NCBI RefSeq assembly: GCF_946415235.1
Contig: NZ_CAMKRR010000004.1
Location: 48,781 to 112,780 of the forward strand
Origin: an uncultured Ruminococcus sp.
Lineage (GTDB): Bacteria; Bacillota; Clostridia; Oscillospirales; Ruminococcaceae
Reading direction: 5' to 3'
Length of the DNA stretch: 64,000 bases
Shown: piece by piece, positions 43,013 to 51,682 of the stretch
Position numbering within the stretch: the stretch's first letter is position 1
Layout: each line of letters begins with the position of its first letter
Made by a program: the position numbers and the translations under genes
Notes under the pieces: model-generated
What the model was told of the DNA's origin: nothing
Database searches by the model: none
The model's input: the letters and a program-made list of their open reading frames with translations, nothing else

Positions 43013-44728
43013 ATGAAAGAAATGGAACTTTACAGCCTTTGGTGTGAAAACGCCAAGGAAGATCCCGATCTTAAAGCTGAACTTGAGGGGATAAAGGACG
43101 ATAAAGACGGGATAAGCGATAGATTTTACCGCGATCTTGAATTCGGTACCGGCGGACTCAGAGGAGTCATAGGCGCAGGAAGCAACCGCATGAACATCTA
43201 CACAGTAAGACGTGCTACACAGGGCTTTGCAGACTATCTCAACCAGGAGTACAAAAACCCCAGCGTTGCTATCTCTTACGACAGCCGTATAAAGAGCGAT
43301 GTTTTCTCAAAGGCTGCTGCCGAGGTGCTTGCCGCAAACGGCATAAAGGTGCATATATACAAGGAGCTTATGCCTACTCCCTGCCTTTCATGGGCTGTAA
43401 GAGCACTTAAGTGCCAGGGCGGTATCATGGTAACTGCCAGCCATAACCCTGCCAAGTACAACGGCTATAAGGTATACGGTGAGGACGGCTGCCAGATCAC
43501 TCTAAGAGGAGCCGAGATAATACTCGAAAAGATCAATTCACTTGATATGTTTAAAGACGTAAAGAAGTCAGACTTCGATGCGGAGCTGAAAAAGGGCACT
43601 ATCTCCTACATCAGCGACGATATAAAGGAAGCTTTCTATGAGCGTGTGCTTGCCGAGGGCATAAACACCGATCTCTGCGCTTCAAGCGGGCTCAAGGTGG
43701 TCTACACTCCGCTCAACGGCACAGGCAACAAGCCTGTACGCGAGATACTCAAGCGTATCGGTATTACAGACGTTACAGTTGTCAAGGAACAGGAAGAGCC
43801 CGACGGCAACTTCACTACCTGCCCGTATCCGAACCCCGAGATACGCGAGGCTTTACAGGTAGGTCTCAGCTACTGTGAAAAGGTAAAGCCCGATCTTCTC
43901 CTTGCTACAGACCCCGACTGCGACCGTGTGGGTATAGCAGTCCCCGACGGAAAGGGCGGCTATGCTCTGTTCTCGGGAAACGAAGTGGGAGCTATGCTTC
44001 TTGAATATATCTGCGAACAGCGCATAAGAAAGGGCACAATGCCAAAGGATCCTATAGCAGTAAAGACTATAGTTACCACAGACATCGTAAACCTCATCGG
44101 CAAGGAGTACGGCGTCAAGATAATCGACGTTCTCACAGGCTTCAAGTTCATCGGCGAGCAGATAGGCTTCCTTGAAGCAAAAGGTGAAGAAAACCGCTAT
44201 ATATTCGGATTTGAGGAGAGCTACGGCTATCTTTCGGGCGGCTATGTAAGAGACAAGGACGCAGTTGACGCTTCCATGCTTATCTGCGAAATGGCTGCAT
44301 ACTACCGCACAAAGGGCATATCTCTCATTCAGGCACGTGAAAATATGTACAAGAAGTACGGAATGTTCCTTCAGACACTCTACAGCTTCGAGTTTGACGG
44401 TGAGAGCGGCATGAAGCACATGGAAGAGATCATGGCTGAGCTCCGCAAAAATCCTCCCGCAGTCATCGGCGGCCTCAAGGTCGAGCGCTTCGAGGACTAC
44501 AAGGCAAGCACTTCAAAGGACATCGCTACAGGAAAGGTAAGCGAGCTTACACTTCCCAAGTCAAATGTTCTGGCGTTCTATCTGGAGAACAACTGCAAGG
44601 CTATAGTTCGTCCGTCGGGTACAGAGCCTAAGATAAAGACGTATCTCACCGCGAAGGCTCCCACACGCGGGGAAGCAGAGGCTATCGAGAAAAAGATATA
44701 CGCAGACTTCACTCAGAGCATGAAATAA
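43013..44728 (+). CDS. pgcA: Phosphoglucomutase/phosphomannomutase
   Basis: 571 residues, the length of the alpha-D-phosphohexomutase group of Firmicutes. Domain order: LEFGTGGLRGVIGAGSNRMN start (about 42-61, in part GTGGLRGVIG), phosphoserine loop TASHNPAKYNGYK (about 142-154), metal loop TDPDCDRVGI (about 299-309), sugar loop GFEESYGY, and C-terminal phosphate loop RPSGTEPKIK (about 536). Interconverts glucose 1- and 6-phosphate (or mannose). RBS AGGAGGT. Confidence 0.93.
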   Translation: MKEMELYSLWCENAKEDPDLKAELEGIKDDKDGISDRFYRDLEFGTGGLRGVIGAGSNRMNIYTVRRATQGFADYLNQEYKNPSVAISYDSRIKSDVFSKAAAEVLAANGIKVHIYKELMPTPCLSWAVRALKCQGGIMVTASHNPAKYNGYKVYGEDGCQITLRGAEIILEKINSLDMFKDVKKSDFDAELKKGTISYISDDIKEAFYERVLAEGINTDLCASSGLKVVYTPLNGTGNKPVREILKRIGITDVTVVKEQEEPDGNFTTCPYPNPEIREALQVGLSYCEKVKPDLLLATDPDCDRVGIAVPDGKGGYALFSGNEVGAMLLEYICEQRIRKGTMPKDPIAVKTIVTTDIVNLIGKEYGVKIIDVLTGFKFIGEQIGFLEAKGEENRYIFGFEESYGYLSGGYVRDKDAVDASMLICEMAAYYRTKGISLIQARENMYKKYGMFLQTLYSFEFDGESGMKHMEEIMAELRKNPPAVIGGLKVERFEDYKASTSKDIATGKVSELTLPKSNVLAFYLENNCKAIVRPSGTEPKIKTYLTAKAPTRGEAEAIEKKIYADFTQSMK

Positions 44729-44737
44729 AAAATCAGC

Positions 44738-44765
44738 GGGCGGACTTCTGTTCGCCCCCTTTCCT
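44738..44765 (+). terminator. Possible weak terminator after the phosphohexomutase gene
   Basis: GGGCGGAC-TTCT-GTTCGCCC with one G-T pair, followed by CCTTTCCTT. Confidence 0.5.
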
Positions 44766-44832
44766 TGTGGAATAAAGGCAGACCTTTCCACTGATCATAT
44801 GACAAAAATCGACAAGGAGTGCAAGCTAAAAA

Positions 44833-46533
44833 ATGGCTACCCCAAAAACAAAAGCAACTGAAAAAAAATTTATATTCAAGGATCACGGCAGCAAGACCGC
44901 ATTTCTGATCGGAGCCATACTCGGCGCTGTAACATTCATCGTGATATTCGGCGCTTCCATGATATCCCCTTCCAACACAAACTGGCTGTTCGCCTACACC
45001 AGTGACGCCACACAGCATCACCTCGGCTGGGTATTCTTCAGGAACAGCCCGTGGACCTTCCCCATCGGCCTCACCGAAGGGCTTACCTGCGACGGCGCAG
45101 TTTCATGTATGTACTCGGATTCTATCCCTCTTTTCGGATTGATATTCAAGATACTCTCCCCCCTTCTCCCCGAGACCTTCCAGTATATCGGTCTGTGGGC
45201 AGTTATATGCTTCGCCCTCAACGGAGGCTTCGGAGCCGCTCTGCTCTACAGGATCAAACCCGATCTTGTATTCACATCTATCGGATCGCTGTTCTATTCA
45301 GCCTTTCCGCCGACCATACACCGCATCGCCCACCACAACTCTCTCGGCGCAATATGGCTTTTCATCATTGCAATGATACTCTGTCTCGACCATAAAAAGG
45401 AGTACAAGCACAAGTTCACGCCCATGATTCTCTGGAGCGTTGACTGTATGCTCGCAGTTCTCATACATACCTATTTCGTTCCAATGGTGTTCATGGTCAT
45501 GATGGAATACGTGATACTCGTCGTATACAGGGACAAGAACTTCAAAAAGGCAGTCGCCGTATTCTGTTCTTCTGTCGCTTCGACTCTGCTGACCTTGTTC
45601 TTTATAGGAGCCTTCTACGGAAACGGCGGCTATATCGACGGCGGCTTCGGCGGATACTCTTCAAACCTCAACACATTCTTCAACAGCTTCGGACTTTCAA
45701 AGTTTCTCCGCCCGCTCAACAGCTTTGACGGACAGGGTGAGGGCTTCGGATATCTCGGTCTCGGCATGATAGTATGTGTTATCATCGCATTTATCATCCT
45801 TCTCGGTATTATCGAAAAAAAGGACGGCAGCTTCATAAAGACTGCCCGCGGACTGCTTAAAAAGTACAAAGTCGAGTTCTGGGCATTTGCCGTAGTATTC
45901 GCAGTAAGCTTCTGCTGGGCTGTCAGCAACAGGATAACCCTAAACGGAAGGGTCCTCCTTGAGATACCCATGCCCCGTCTTGTAAGAGGATGCTTCAGTG
46001 TATTCCGCTGTTCGGGACGTTTCATATGGGTCCCGGGCGTCCTTGTCATGACATCAGCTATGGCACTCGTCTCAAAGCTCACAAGAAAGACCGCAGTAAT
46101 TGCAGTTGCCCTGTGCTTCCTCATTCAGGGGCTGGATATCCGTGACTGGTGCAGGTCGCTCCATAACCAGTACGGCCATAAGCCTGCTTATGAATATGCT
46201 CTTAAAGACGAGAAGTGGGAGGAACTTACAAAGGATACAAAAGAAGTGATCTTTCTGCCAATGAAGGACGCTTACGGTCTGTATATGCAGATGTATTTCG
46301 ATTTTGCACAGATGGCGGCTAAAAAGCACATGGGTCTGAGCAGCTTCTACCTTGCACGTATGGACCTTGCCTCTGTCAGGGACTACGCACAGGAGCAGTA
46401 CGATCAGCTCAAGGCAGGAAACGGAAGGAAAGATGTCCTCTACGTATTCTTTGACAAAGAGGACGCTGTTGAGGAAACTGAAAATACAAAGGTCTATGAG
46501 ATCGACGGCTATACTGTCGCTAAAGTTAAATAA
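44833..46533 (+). CDS. DUF6311-like polytopic membrane protein, possible GT-C glycosyltransferase
   Basis: 566 residues with about eleven helices. The first outside loop carries YTSDATQHHLGWVFFRN and YSDSIPLFGLIFKIL (about 55-105), a pattern of DUF6311 and related GT-C-like proteins where acidic residues follow helix 1. Large C-terminal soluble part (about 455-566). Such proteins are thought to transfer sugars from lipid carriers to surface polymers; no donor or acceptor can be inferred. It lies after the phosphohexomutase, a source of sugar phosphates, but is probably a separate unit. Confidence 0.72.
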   Translation: MATPKTKATEKKFIFKDHGSKTAFLIGAILGAVTFIVIFGASMISPSNTNWLFAYTSDATQHHLGWVFFRNSPWTFPIGLTEGLTCDGAVSCMYSDSIPLFGLIFKILSPLLPETFQYIGLWAVICFALNGGFGAALLYRIKPDLVFTSIGSLFYSAFPPTIHRIAHHNSLGAIWLFIIAMILCLDHKKEYKHKFTPMILWSVDCMLAVLIHTYFVPMVFMVMMEYVILVVYRDKNFKKAVAVFCSSVASTLLTLFFIGAFYGNGGYIDGGFGGYSSNLNTFFNSFGLSKFLRPLNSFDGQGEGFGYLGLGMIVCVIIAFIILLGIIEKKDGSFIKTARGLLKKYKVEFWAFAVVFAVSFCWAVSNRITLNGRVLLEIPMPRLVRGCFSVFRCSGRFIWVPGVLVMTSAMALVSKLTRKTAVIAVALCFLIQGLDIRDWCRSLHNQYGHKPAYEYALKDEKWEELTKDTKEVIFLPMKDAYGLYMQMYFDFAQMAAKKHMGLSSFYLARMDLASVRDYAQEQYDQLKAGNGRKDVLYVFFDKEDAVEETENTKVYEIDGYTVAKVK

Positions 46534-46554
46534 AAATAATATTTGTATTTGCTA

Positions 46555-46583
46555 TTGACAAAACTGTTATAAAGTGATAAAAT
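46555..46583 (+). promoter_or_regulatory. Promoter of rpmE
   Basis: TTGACA (46555-46560), 17 bases, TAAAAT (46578-46583). Leader of about 80 bases includes a hairpin TCGATTT-N7-AAATCGA (46637-46657) just before the ribosome binding site, a possible feedback site for L31. Confidence 0.75.
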
Positions 46584-46671
46584 TAATTACTGTAATGTAT
46601 ATTCGGCACTACTGTCTAAAGGAACTGATGGGCTGCTCGATTTGCAAAATAAATCGAAAGAGGTGACAATC

Positions 46672-46875
46672 GTGAAAGAGGGAATCCATCCTGAGTTCAA
46701 GAAGACCACAATTACCTGCCACTGCGGTAACGTGATCGAGACTATGTCTACAAAGGAAAACATCAAGGTTGAAATCTGCTCCAAGTGCCATCCGTTCTAT
46801 ACTGGTAAGCAGAAGCTTGTTGATACAGGCGGACGTGTTGACAGATTCAAGAAGCGTTTCAATATGGACAAGTAA
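46672..46875 (+). CDS. rpmE: 50S ribosomal protein L31
   Basis: 67 residues from GTG 46672, which is preceded by AGAGGTG; the family start MKEGIHPEF fits this choice and not the longer frame. The zinc form is shown by [12 protein letters not shown] (about 16-27) and [13 protein letters not shown] (about 36-48). Single-gene transcript with its own promoter and terminator. Confidence 0.97.
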   Translation: MKEGIHPEFKKTTITCHCGNVIETMSTKENIKVEICSKCHPFYTGKQKLVDTGGRVDRFKKRFNMDK

Positions 46876-46880
46876 GTCAC

Positions 46881-46906
46881 AAGCCCCGTCATTGACGGGG
46901 CTTTTC
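46881..46906 (+). terminator. Terminator of rpmE
   Basis: AAGCCCCGTC-ATT-GACGGGGCTT followed by TT. Confidence 0.88.
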
Positions 46907-46926
46907 GTCAATAAGGTTAATTTATT

Positions 46927-47568
46927 ATGAACTATTTCACTATTTCCGCAAACGCAAAGGCTTCATTCATAGAAAAGCGCTCGGAGTTCATAGGCTATAT
47001 CGCTCCCGTAAAGACCAATGACGAGGCGGTAGCCTTTATAAATTCGGTAAAAGCCGAGCACCGCAAGGCAAAGCACAATGTATATGCATATATACTCCGC
47101 GAGGACAATATTTCCAGATATTCCGACGACGGCGAGCCTCAGGGAACTGCGGGAGTACCCGTTCTTGACGTGCTGCAAAAGCGCGGCCTCACGGATGTCT
47201 GTGTGGTAGTAACGCGGTATTTCGGCGGCATACTTTTAGGAGGCGGCGGACTTGTCCGCGCATATTCCCATGCGGCTTCCCTTGCCTGTGACGAAGCCCA
47301 TATAATGAATATGTGCCTTTGTCACCGACTGAAAATAACCGCAGATTACGGCCTTTACGGAAAGATATCATATCTTCTGCCGAATTTCGACACTATCACG
47401 GTCAATTCCGACTTCGGAAGCGATGTGACTCTTGAGATACTGGTACTCTCCGAAAAACTGGAGGCTCTGAAAAACGAGCTTACCGAAGCCACAAACGGTT
47501 CTGTCGGTATCACTGACTGCGGAGAGCTTTTTGAGGATTTTTCCTCCGTAAAAAAAATTTCGGGATAA
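46927..47568 (+). CDS. yigZ: YigZ/IMPACT family protein
   Basis: 213 residues. The UPF0029 N-terminal domain has KRSEFIGYIAPVKTNDEAVAFI, HNVYAYILRE, SDDGEPQGTAGVPVLDVL (about 66-83) and VTRYFGGILLGGGGLVRAY (about 95-113). The C-terminal DUF1949 domain is present (about 135-205). Related to eukaryotic IMPACT; function in bacteria is unsettled, perhaps in translation control. The ribosome binding site is weak (AAGG, 10 bases away). Confidence 0.93.
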   Translation: MNYFTISANAKASFIEKRSEFIGYIAPVKTNDEAVAFINSVKAEHRKAKHNVYAYILREDNISRYSDDGEPQGTAGVPVLDVLQKRGLTDVCVVVTRYFGGILLGGGGLVRAYSHAASLACDEAHIMNMCLCHRLKITADYGLYGKISYLLPNFDTITVNSDFGSDVTLEILVLSEKLEALKNELTEATNGSVGITDCGELFEDFSSVKKISG

Positions 47569-47660
47569 AAAAAGGGTTTTTTGTCTCAGGATAGTATAAG
47601 TATATAGACACATTTTCAGGAGCATATCCTGAGCATTTTCCATGTTAGGGGGAGTATCGT

Positions 47661-48656
47661 ATGACAGTACGCGAACAGATAGAGATAAGCGAAGCAGGTA
47701 TTCTTAACAAATTCGCCTGCGCCAGCGTTGATACGCAGAAAACAGAGCGCCAGCGCTATGAGGACAAGTGCCCTTACAGGACAGAGTTCCAGCGCGACCG
47801 CGACCGCATACTCCACTGCAACTCATTCCGCAGACTGAAGCGTAAGACGCAGGTGTTCCTTTCCCCTGTGGGCGACCACTACAGGACAAGGCTAACCCAT
47901 ACCCTTGAGGTCTCGCAGATAGCAAGGACCATCGCAAGAGGTATGCGTCTGAATGAGGATCTTACCGAAGCTATAGCCCTTGGTCACGATCTCGGTCACT
48001 CCCCTTTCGGACACTGCGGCGAAAGGACTCTTGACGAGATATGCCCTCACGGCTTCAAGCACTACGAGCAGAGTCTGCGAGTCGTTGATGTCCTTGAGAA
48101 AAAAGGTCAGGGGCTCAACCTTACATACGCTGTCCGTAACGGCATACTCTGCCATACAAATATGATAGCAGACACCAGAGAAGGCAATATCGTCCGACTG
48201 GCAGATACTATCGCGTACATAAACCACGATATCGAGGACTCTATCCGCGCAGGCATACTCGATCCCAACGAGCTTCCCCGCGACTGCGTGGTAACACTCG
48301 GAAATACAAAGACAAAGAGGATAACTACTCTCATAGCCTCAGTTATAGAACACGGAGCAGTCGATATAGACTTTGCCCCCGAGATACGAAAAGCCCACGA
48401 TGACCTTAAAGCGTTCATGTTTGAAAAGGTCTACACAAATCCTACCGCAAAGCAGGAGGAGGGCAAGGCTGAAAGGCTCATACGCAAGCTTTATGCATAT
48501 TTCATCGAGAACAGCAAAAAGCTCCCCGATGAATATCGCAGTATAATGAAGGATTCAGACGCAGACAGAGCTGTCTGCGATTACATCTCGGGAATGAGCG
48601 ACGAATACGCAGTCGGTCTTTATACCGAGCTTTTCGTGCCGAAATTCTGGAAGTGA
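47661..48656 (+). CDS. dgt: dGTP triphosphohydrolase-like HD protein
   Basis: 331 residues. HD-domain metal motif: RLTHTLEVSQIARTIARG (about 77-94) with His, and ALGHDLGHSPFGHCGE (about 108-123) with the HD pair. R-F-Q-R-D-R-D-R-I-L-H and FRRLKRKTQVF near 45-70 are typical of Dgt. It removes triphosphate from dGTP or other dNTPs. It leads the dgt-dnaG-rpoD operon known in clostridia; dnaG starts 10 bases after it. Confidence 0.94.
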   Translation: MTVREQIEISEAGILNKFACASVDTQKTERQRYEDKCPYRTEFQRDRDRILHCNSFRRLKRKTQVFLSPVGDHYRTRLTHTLEVSQIARTIARGMRLNEDLTEAIALGHDLGHSPFGHCGERTLDEICPHGFKHYEQSLRVVDVLEKKGQGLNLTYAVRNGILCHTNMIADTREGNIVRLADTIAYINHDIEDSIRAGILDPNELPRDCVVTLGNTKTKRITTLIASVIEHGAVDIDFAPEIRKAHDDLKAFMFEKVYTNPTAKQEEGKAERLIRKLYAYFIENSKKLPDEYRSIMKDSDADRAVCDYISGMSDEYAVGLYTELFVPKFWK

Positions 48657-48665
48657 GGAGATAAA

Positions 48666-50402
48666 ATGCCTCAGAATGACGAATTTCTCTATAATCTTCG
48701 CAATGCCAACCCTATAGAGACAGTCATGGGCGGCTATGTGAACCTCATACGGCGAGGGCGAAATTATGTATGCTCCTGTCCTTTCCACTCGGAAAAGACG
48801 CCATCCTGCACCATTTTTACCGATACTCAGAGCTTTTACTGCTTTGGCTGCGGTGCAGGCGGAGATGTGATAACCTTTGTCATGAAGGCTGAAAACCTTG
48901 ATTTTTCAGAAGCTGTAAAGCTTCTTGCACAGCGCTCGGGTATGGAAGTTCCCGAGTACGGCAATAAGGACAGCGGATACGCAAAGCGCAAAACGCGCAT
49001 ATACGAAATGAACCGCATCGCCGCAAATCACTTCTATACAAACCTTTTCAAAGGTCCCGACAAAACAGGACTTCAATACTTTGCAAACAGAAAGCTGACA
49101 CCGCAGACTATAAAAAAGTACGGCCTCGGGTATGCTCCCGATTCATGGAGCGATCTGACAGACCTGCTGCGCTCAAAGGGCTATACCGACGAGGAGATAG
49201 CCGATGCATGGCTGGGAGGTCAGAAAAACGGACGCACCTTTGATATGTTCAGAAAAAGGGTGATGTTCCCGATAATAGATCTGCGCGGCAATATAATCGG
49301 CTTCGGCGGACGAGTTCTTGACGACTCACAGCCGAAATACCTCAACACAGGAAAAACTCCCGTATTTGACAAGGGCTCCAACCTGTTCTCAATGAACTTC
49401 GCAAAGAATTCAAATGCCAAAAGGCTGATACTCTGCGAGGGATATATGGACGTTATCGCCGTAAATCAGGCGGGCTTCGAGAATGTGGTCGCCACCCTCG
49501 GAACTGCCATAACTCCCGATCAGGCAAGGCTCATAAGCCATTATGCCGAGGAAGTTGTAGTTGCCTATGACAGCGACGGCGCAGGACAAAAGGCTACACA
49601 GAAAGCTATCAATCACTTTGCGGACGTGGGACTCCGCACAAAGATACTTCATATGGAAGGCGCGAAGGACCCCGATGAGTATATCAAAAAGTTCGGACGC
49701 GACCGCTTCCGTATGCTTATAGACGACTCAAACGATGCAAATGATTTCATGCTGGACAAGTGCGAGGACGGTCTTGACCTGTCCACGGAGATAGGCCGTG
49801 TAGAGCTGCTGAAACGCACCTCAAAGGTACTTGCGGGAATAGAATCGCCGCTGGAGCGTGAGGTCTACATATCCCGCACGTCAAAGAAGTGCGATATCCC
49901 CGTGCAGGTACTTAAAACACATATCGACAGTATGCTCGAAAAGAACAGCCGAAGCGCTAAAAAGAACGAATGGCGCACCATAAAGGCCAAAACTGCCTAC
50001 ATACGCGACGATATCAACCCCGATGCAGTTTCCAACAAAAAGGAAGCCCGCGCCGAGGAGACCATAATCAGCTATCTGCTCAAACGTCCCCAGGAATATG
50101 AAGAAATAGAAAGGATAGCTCCTCCCGAATGCTTTGTGACCGCTTTCAATAAAAAAGTCTACAAGGCACTTCTGGAAAGAACGAAAAATTCCGAGAAATT
50201 TTCGATTTCCCTGCTCTCCGATGAATTTTCCACGGAAGAAACGGGAAGAATAAGCGGAATAGCCGCAAAAAAACGCGAAGTCGCCGTTACTCTCGACGTA
50301 GTGGCAGACTGCGCGGAGGTACTGAAAAAAAGTACGCCAAGATCGGACGGAGAACTCAGCGATGATGAGCTTCTGGAGCTCTTCCGTTCCAAAAACAAAT
50401 AG
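48666..50402 (+). CDS. dnaG: DNA primase
   Basis: 578 residues. CHC2 zinc finger ([11 protein letters not shown], then [11 protein letters not shown], about 39-70), RNA polymerase core with [15 protein letters not shown], Toprim domain with [10 protein letters not shown] (about 257-266) and [13 protein letters not shown] (about 297-309). The helicase-binding C-terminal part (about 450-578) is present. It makes RNA primers at the replication fork. Located between dgt and rpoD. Confidence 0.97.
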   Translation: MPQNDEFLYNLRNANPIETVMGGYVNLIRRGRNYVCSCPFHSEKTPSCTIFTDTQSFYCFGCGAGGDVITFVMKAENLDFSEAVKLLAQRSGMEVPEYGNKDSGYAKRKTRIYEMNRIAANHFYTNLFKGPDKTGLQYFANRKLTPQTIKKYGLGYAPDSWSDLTDLLRSKGYTDEEIADAWLGGQKNGRTFDMFRKRVMFPIIDLRGNIIGFGGRVLDDSQPKYLNTGKTPVFDKGSNLFSMNFAKNSNAKRLILCEGYMDVIAVNQAGFENVVATLGTAITPDQARLISHYAEEVVVAYDSDGAGQKATQKAINHFADVGLRTKILHMEGAKDPDEYIKKFGRDRFRMLIDDSNDANDFMLDKCEDGLDLSTEIGRVELLKRTSKVLAGIESPLEREVYISRTSKKCDIPVQVLKTHIDSMLEKNSRSAKKNEWRTIKAKTAYIRDDINPDAVSNKKEARAEETIISYLLKRPQEYEEIERIAPPECFVTAFNKKVYKALLERTKNSEKFSISLLSDEFSTEETGRISGIAAKKREVAVTLDVVADCAEVLKKSTPRSDGELSDDELLELFRSKNK

Positions 50403-50415
50403 GAGGATAAATAAA

Positions 50416-51495
50416 ATGGAAAAGAAAAATACCATCGAAGCCCTGATGGAACAGGGAAAGGCCAACGGCAGGCTCACCACAAAGGAGATCACCGACGCGC
50501 TGGAGGAGCTTGATTTCAACGTTGATCAGATCGACACCTTCTATGAAAACTGCGAAAACCTCAATATCGAGATCGTTGAGGATATGAACCTCGACGCAGA
50601 CCTGAAAATAGGCCTTGACTCAAACCTTACCGACGACCTTGAAATGGCTCTTTCAACAGAGGGCATCGCTATCGACGACCCTGTAAAGATATACCTCAAG
50701 GAGATAGGACGAGTTCCTCTTCTTACCACAGAGGAAGAGATAGAGCTTGCACAGAGAATGGCAAAGGGCGATCCGTATGCTAAAAAGAGACTTTCCGAAG
50801 CCAATCTCCGTCTTGTTGTTTCGATCGCAAAAAAATACGTAGGAAGAGGTATGCAGTTCCTTGACCTTATCCAGGAAGGCAACCTCGGTCTCATAAAGGC
50901 TGTTGAAAAGTTCGATTATACCAAGGGCTTCAAGTTCTCCACATACGCAACATGGTGGATAAGACAGGCTATAACCCGTGCTATCGCAGATCAGGCAAGA
51001 ACTATCCGTATACCTGTCCATATGGTGGAGACAATCACAAAGGTCAAGAAGGTATCGAGCCAGCTTCTCCACGAGAACGGTCATGACCCGAGCCCCGAGG
51101 AGATCGCAGAAAAACTCAATATGCCCGTTGACAAGGTACGTGAGATAATGCGTGTGGCTCAGGATCCTGTATCCCTTGAAACTCCTATCGGTGAAGAGGA
51201 GGACAGCCACCTCGGTGACTTTATCCCCGATGATGATGCTCCCGCACCTGCCGAAGCAGCTTCACATACTCTTCTTAAGGAGCAGCTCAACGAAGTACTT
51301 TCAACCCTTACAGACCGTGAAGCAAAGGTCCTGAAGCTCCGTTTCGGCCTTGAGGACGGAAAGTCACGCACTCTCGAAGAGGTCGGTCAGCGCTTCGACG
51401 TTACACGTGAGCGTATCCGCCAGATAGAGGCAAAAGCACTCAGAAAGCTCCGCCACCCCAGCAGAAGCAAAAAGGTCAAGGACTTCCTTGACTGA
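50416..51495 (+). CDS. rpoD: Primary sigma factor RpoD/SigA
   Basis: 359 residues from ATG 50416 after AGGAGGATAAATAAA; a longer frame overlaps dnaG. Region 1.1 remnant (about 1-60), region 1.2 [17 protein letters not shown] (about 80), region 2 with [19 protein letters not shown] (about 175-193), region 3, and region 4.2 [22 protein letters not shown] (about 320-341). It recognises TTGACA/TATAAT promoters, in keeping with those listed in this window. Confidence 0.98.
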   Translation: MEKKNTIEALMEQGKANGRLTTKEITDALEELDFNVDQIDTFYENCENLNIEIVEDMNLDADLKIGLDSNLTDDLEMALSTEGIAIDDPVKIYLKEIGRVPLLTTEEEIELAQRMAKGDPYAKKRLSEANLRLVVSIAKKYVGRGMQFLDLIQEGNLGLIKAVEKFDYTKGFKFSTYATWWIRQAITRAIADQARTIRIPVHMVETITKVKKVSSQLLHENGHDPSPEEIAEKLNMPVDKVREIMRVAQDPVSLETPIGEEEDSHLGDFIPDDDAPAPAEAASHTLLKEQLNEVLSTLTDREAKVLKLRFGLEDGKSRTLEEVGQRFDVTRERIRQIEAKALRKLRHPSRSKKVKDFLD

Positions 51496-51516
51496 TACCT
51501 ACATAAGTATTTCCCG

Positions 51517-51543
51517 AAGCCGCCGTTTTTGGCGGCTTTTTTA
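51517..51543 (+). terminator. Terminator of dgt-dnaG-rpoD
   Basis: AAGCCGCC-GTTTTT-GGCGGCTT followed by a T run. Confidence 0.92.
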
Positions 51544-51572
51544 TTGACATTCACGCCCTTATGTAGTATAAT
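51544..51572 (+). promoter_or_regulatory. Promoter of the EAL/beta-solenoid gene
   Basis: TTGACA (51544-51549), 17 bases, TATAAT (51567-51572), both perfect. The -35 box begins right after the rpoD terminator. A leader of about 104 bases follows. Confidence 0.85.
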
Positions 51573-51596
51573 AAAATTGTATAAATGCACGTTATT

Positions 51597-51678
51597 ACGG
51601 TCTCCTGCTGACCGTTAAACGCAGGTACGAAACGGAGCCGCTTTCCTCTGTTCAGAGCAGCTCCCTCGGTATAAGGAG
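51597..51678 (+). promoter_or_regulatory. Pseudoknot-containing leader, possible riboswitch
   Basis: Stem 1 is ACGGTC (51597-51602) with GACCGT (51610-51615). Its 7-base loop holds CCTGC (51604-51608), which is exactly complementary to GCAGG (51621-51625). The connectors of 1, 1 and 5 bases (the last TAAAC) suit a compact H-type pseudoknot. Downstream GGAGC (51634-51638) can pair with GCTCC (51660-51664), and CTCC of the latter can instead pair with the ribosome binding site GGAG (51675-51678). It matches no riboswitch class I know. Confidence 0.5.
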
Positions 51679-51682
51679 AATT

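Noticed and set aside
51597-51678. Known c-di-GMP-I or c-di-GMP-II riboswitch before the EAL gene
   Set aside because: The conserved core words of those classes are not present; only the gene content suggested it.
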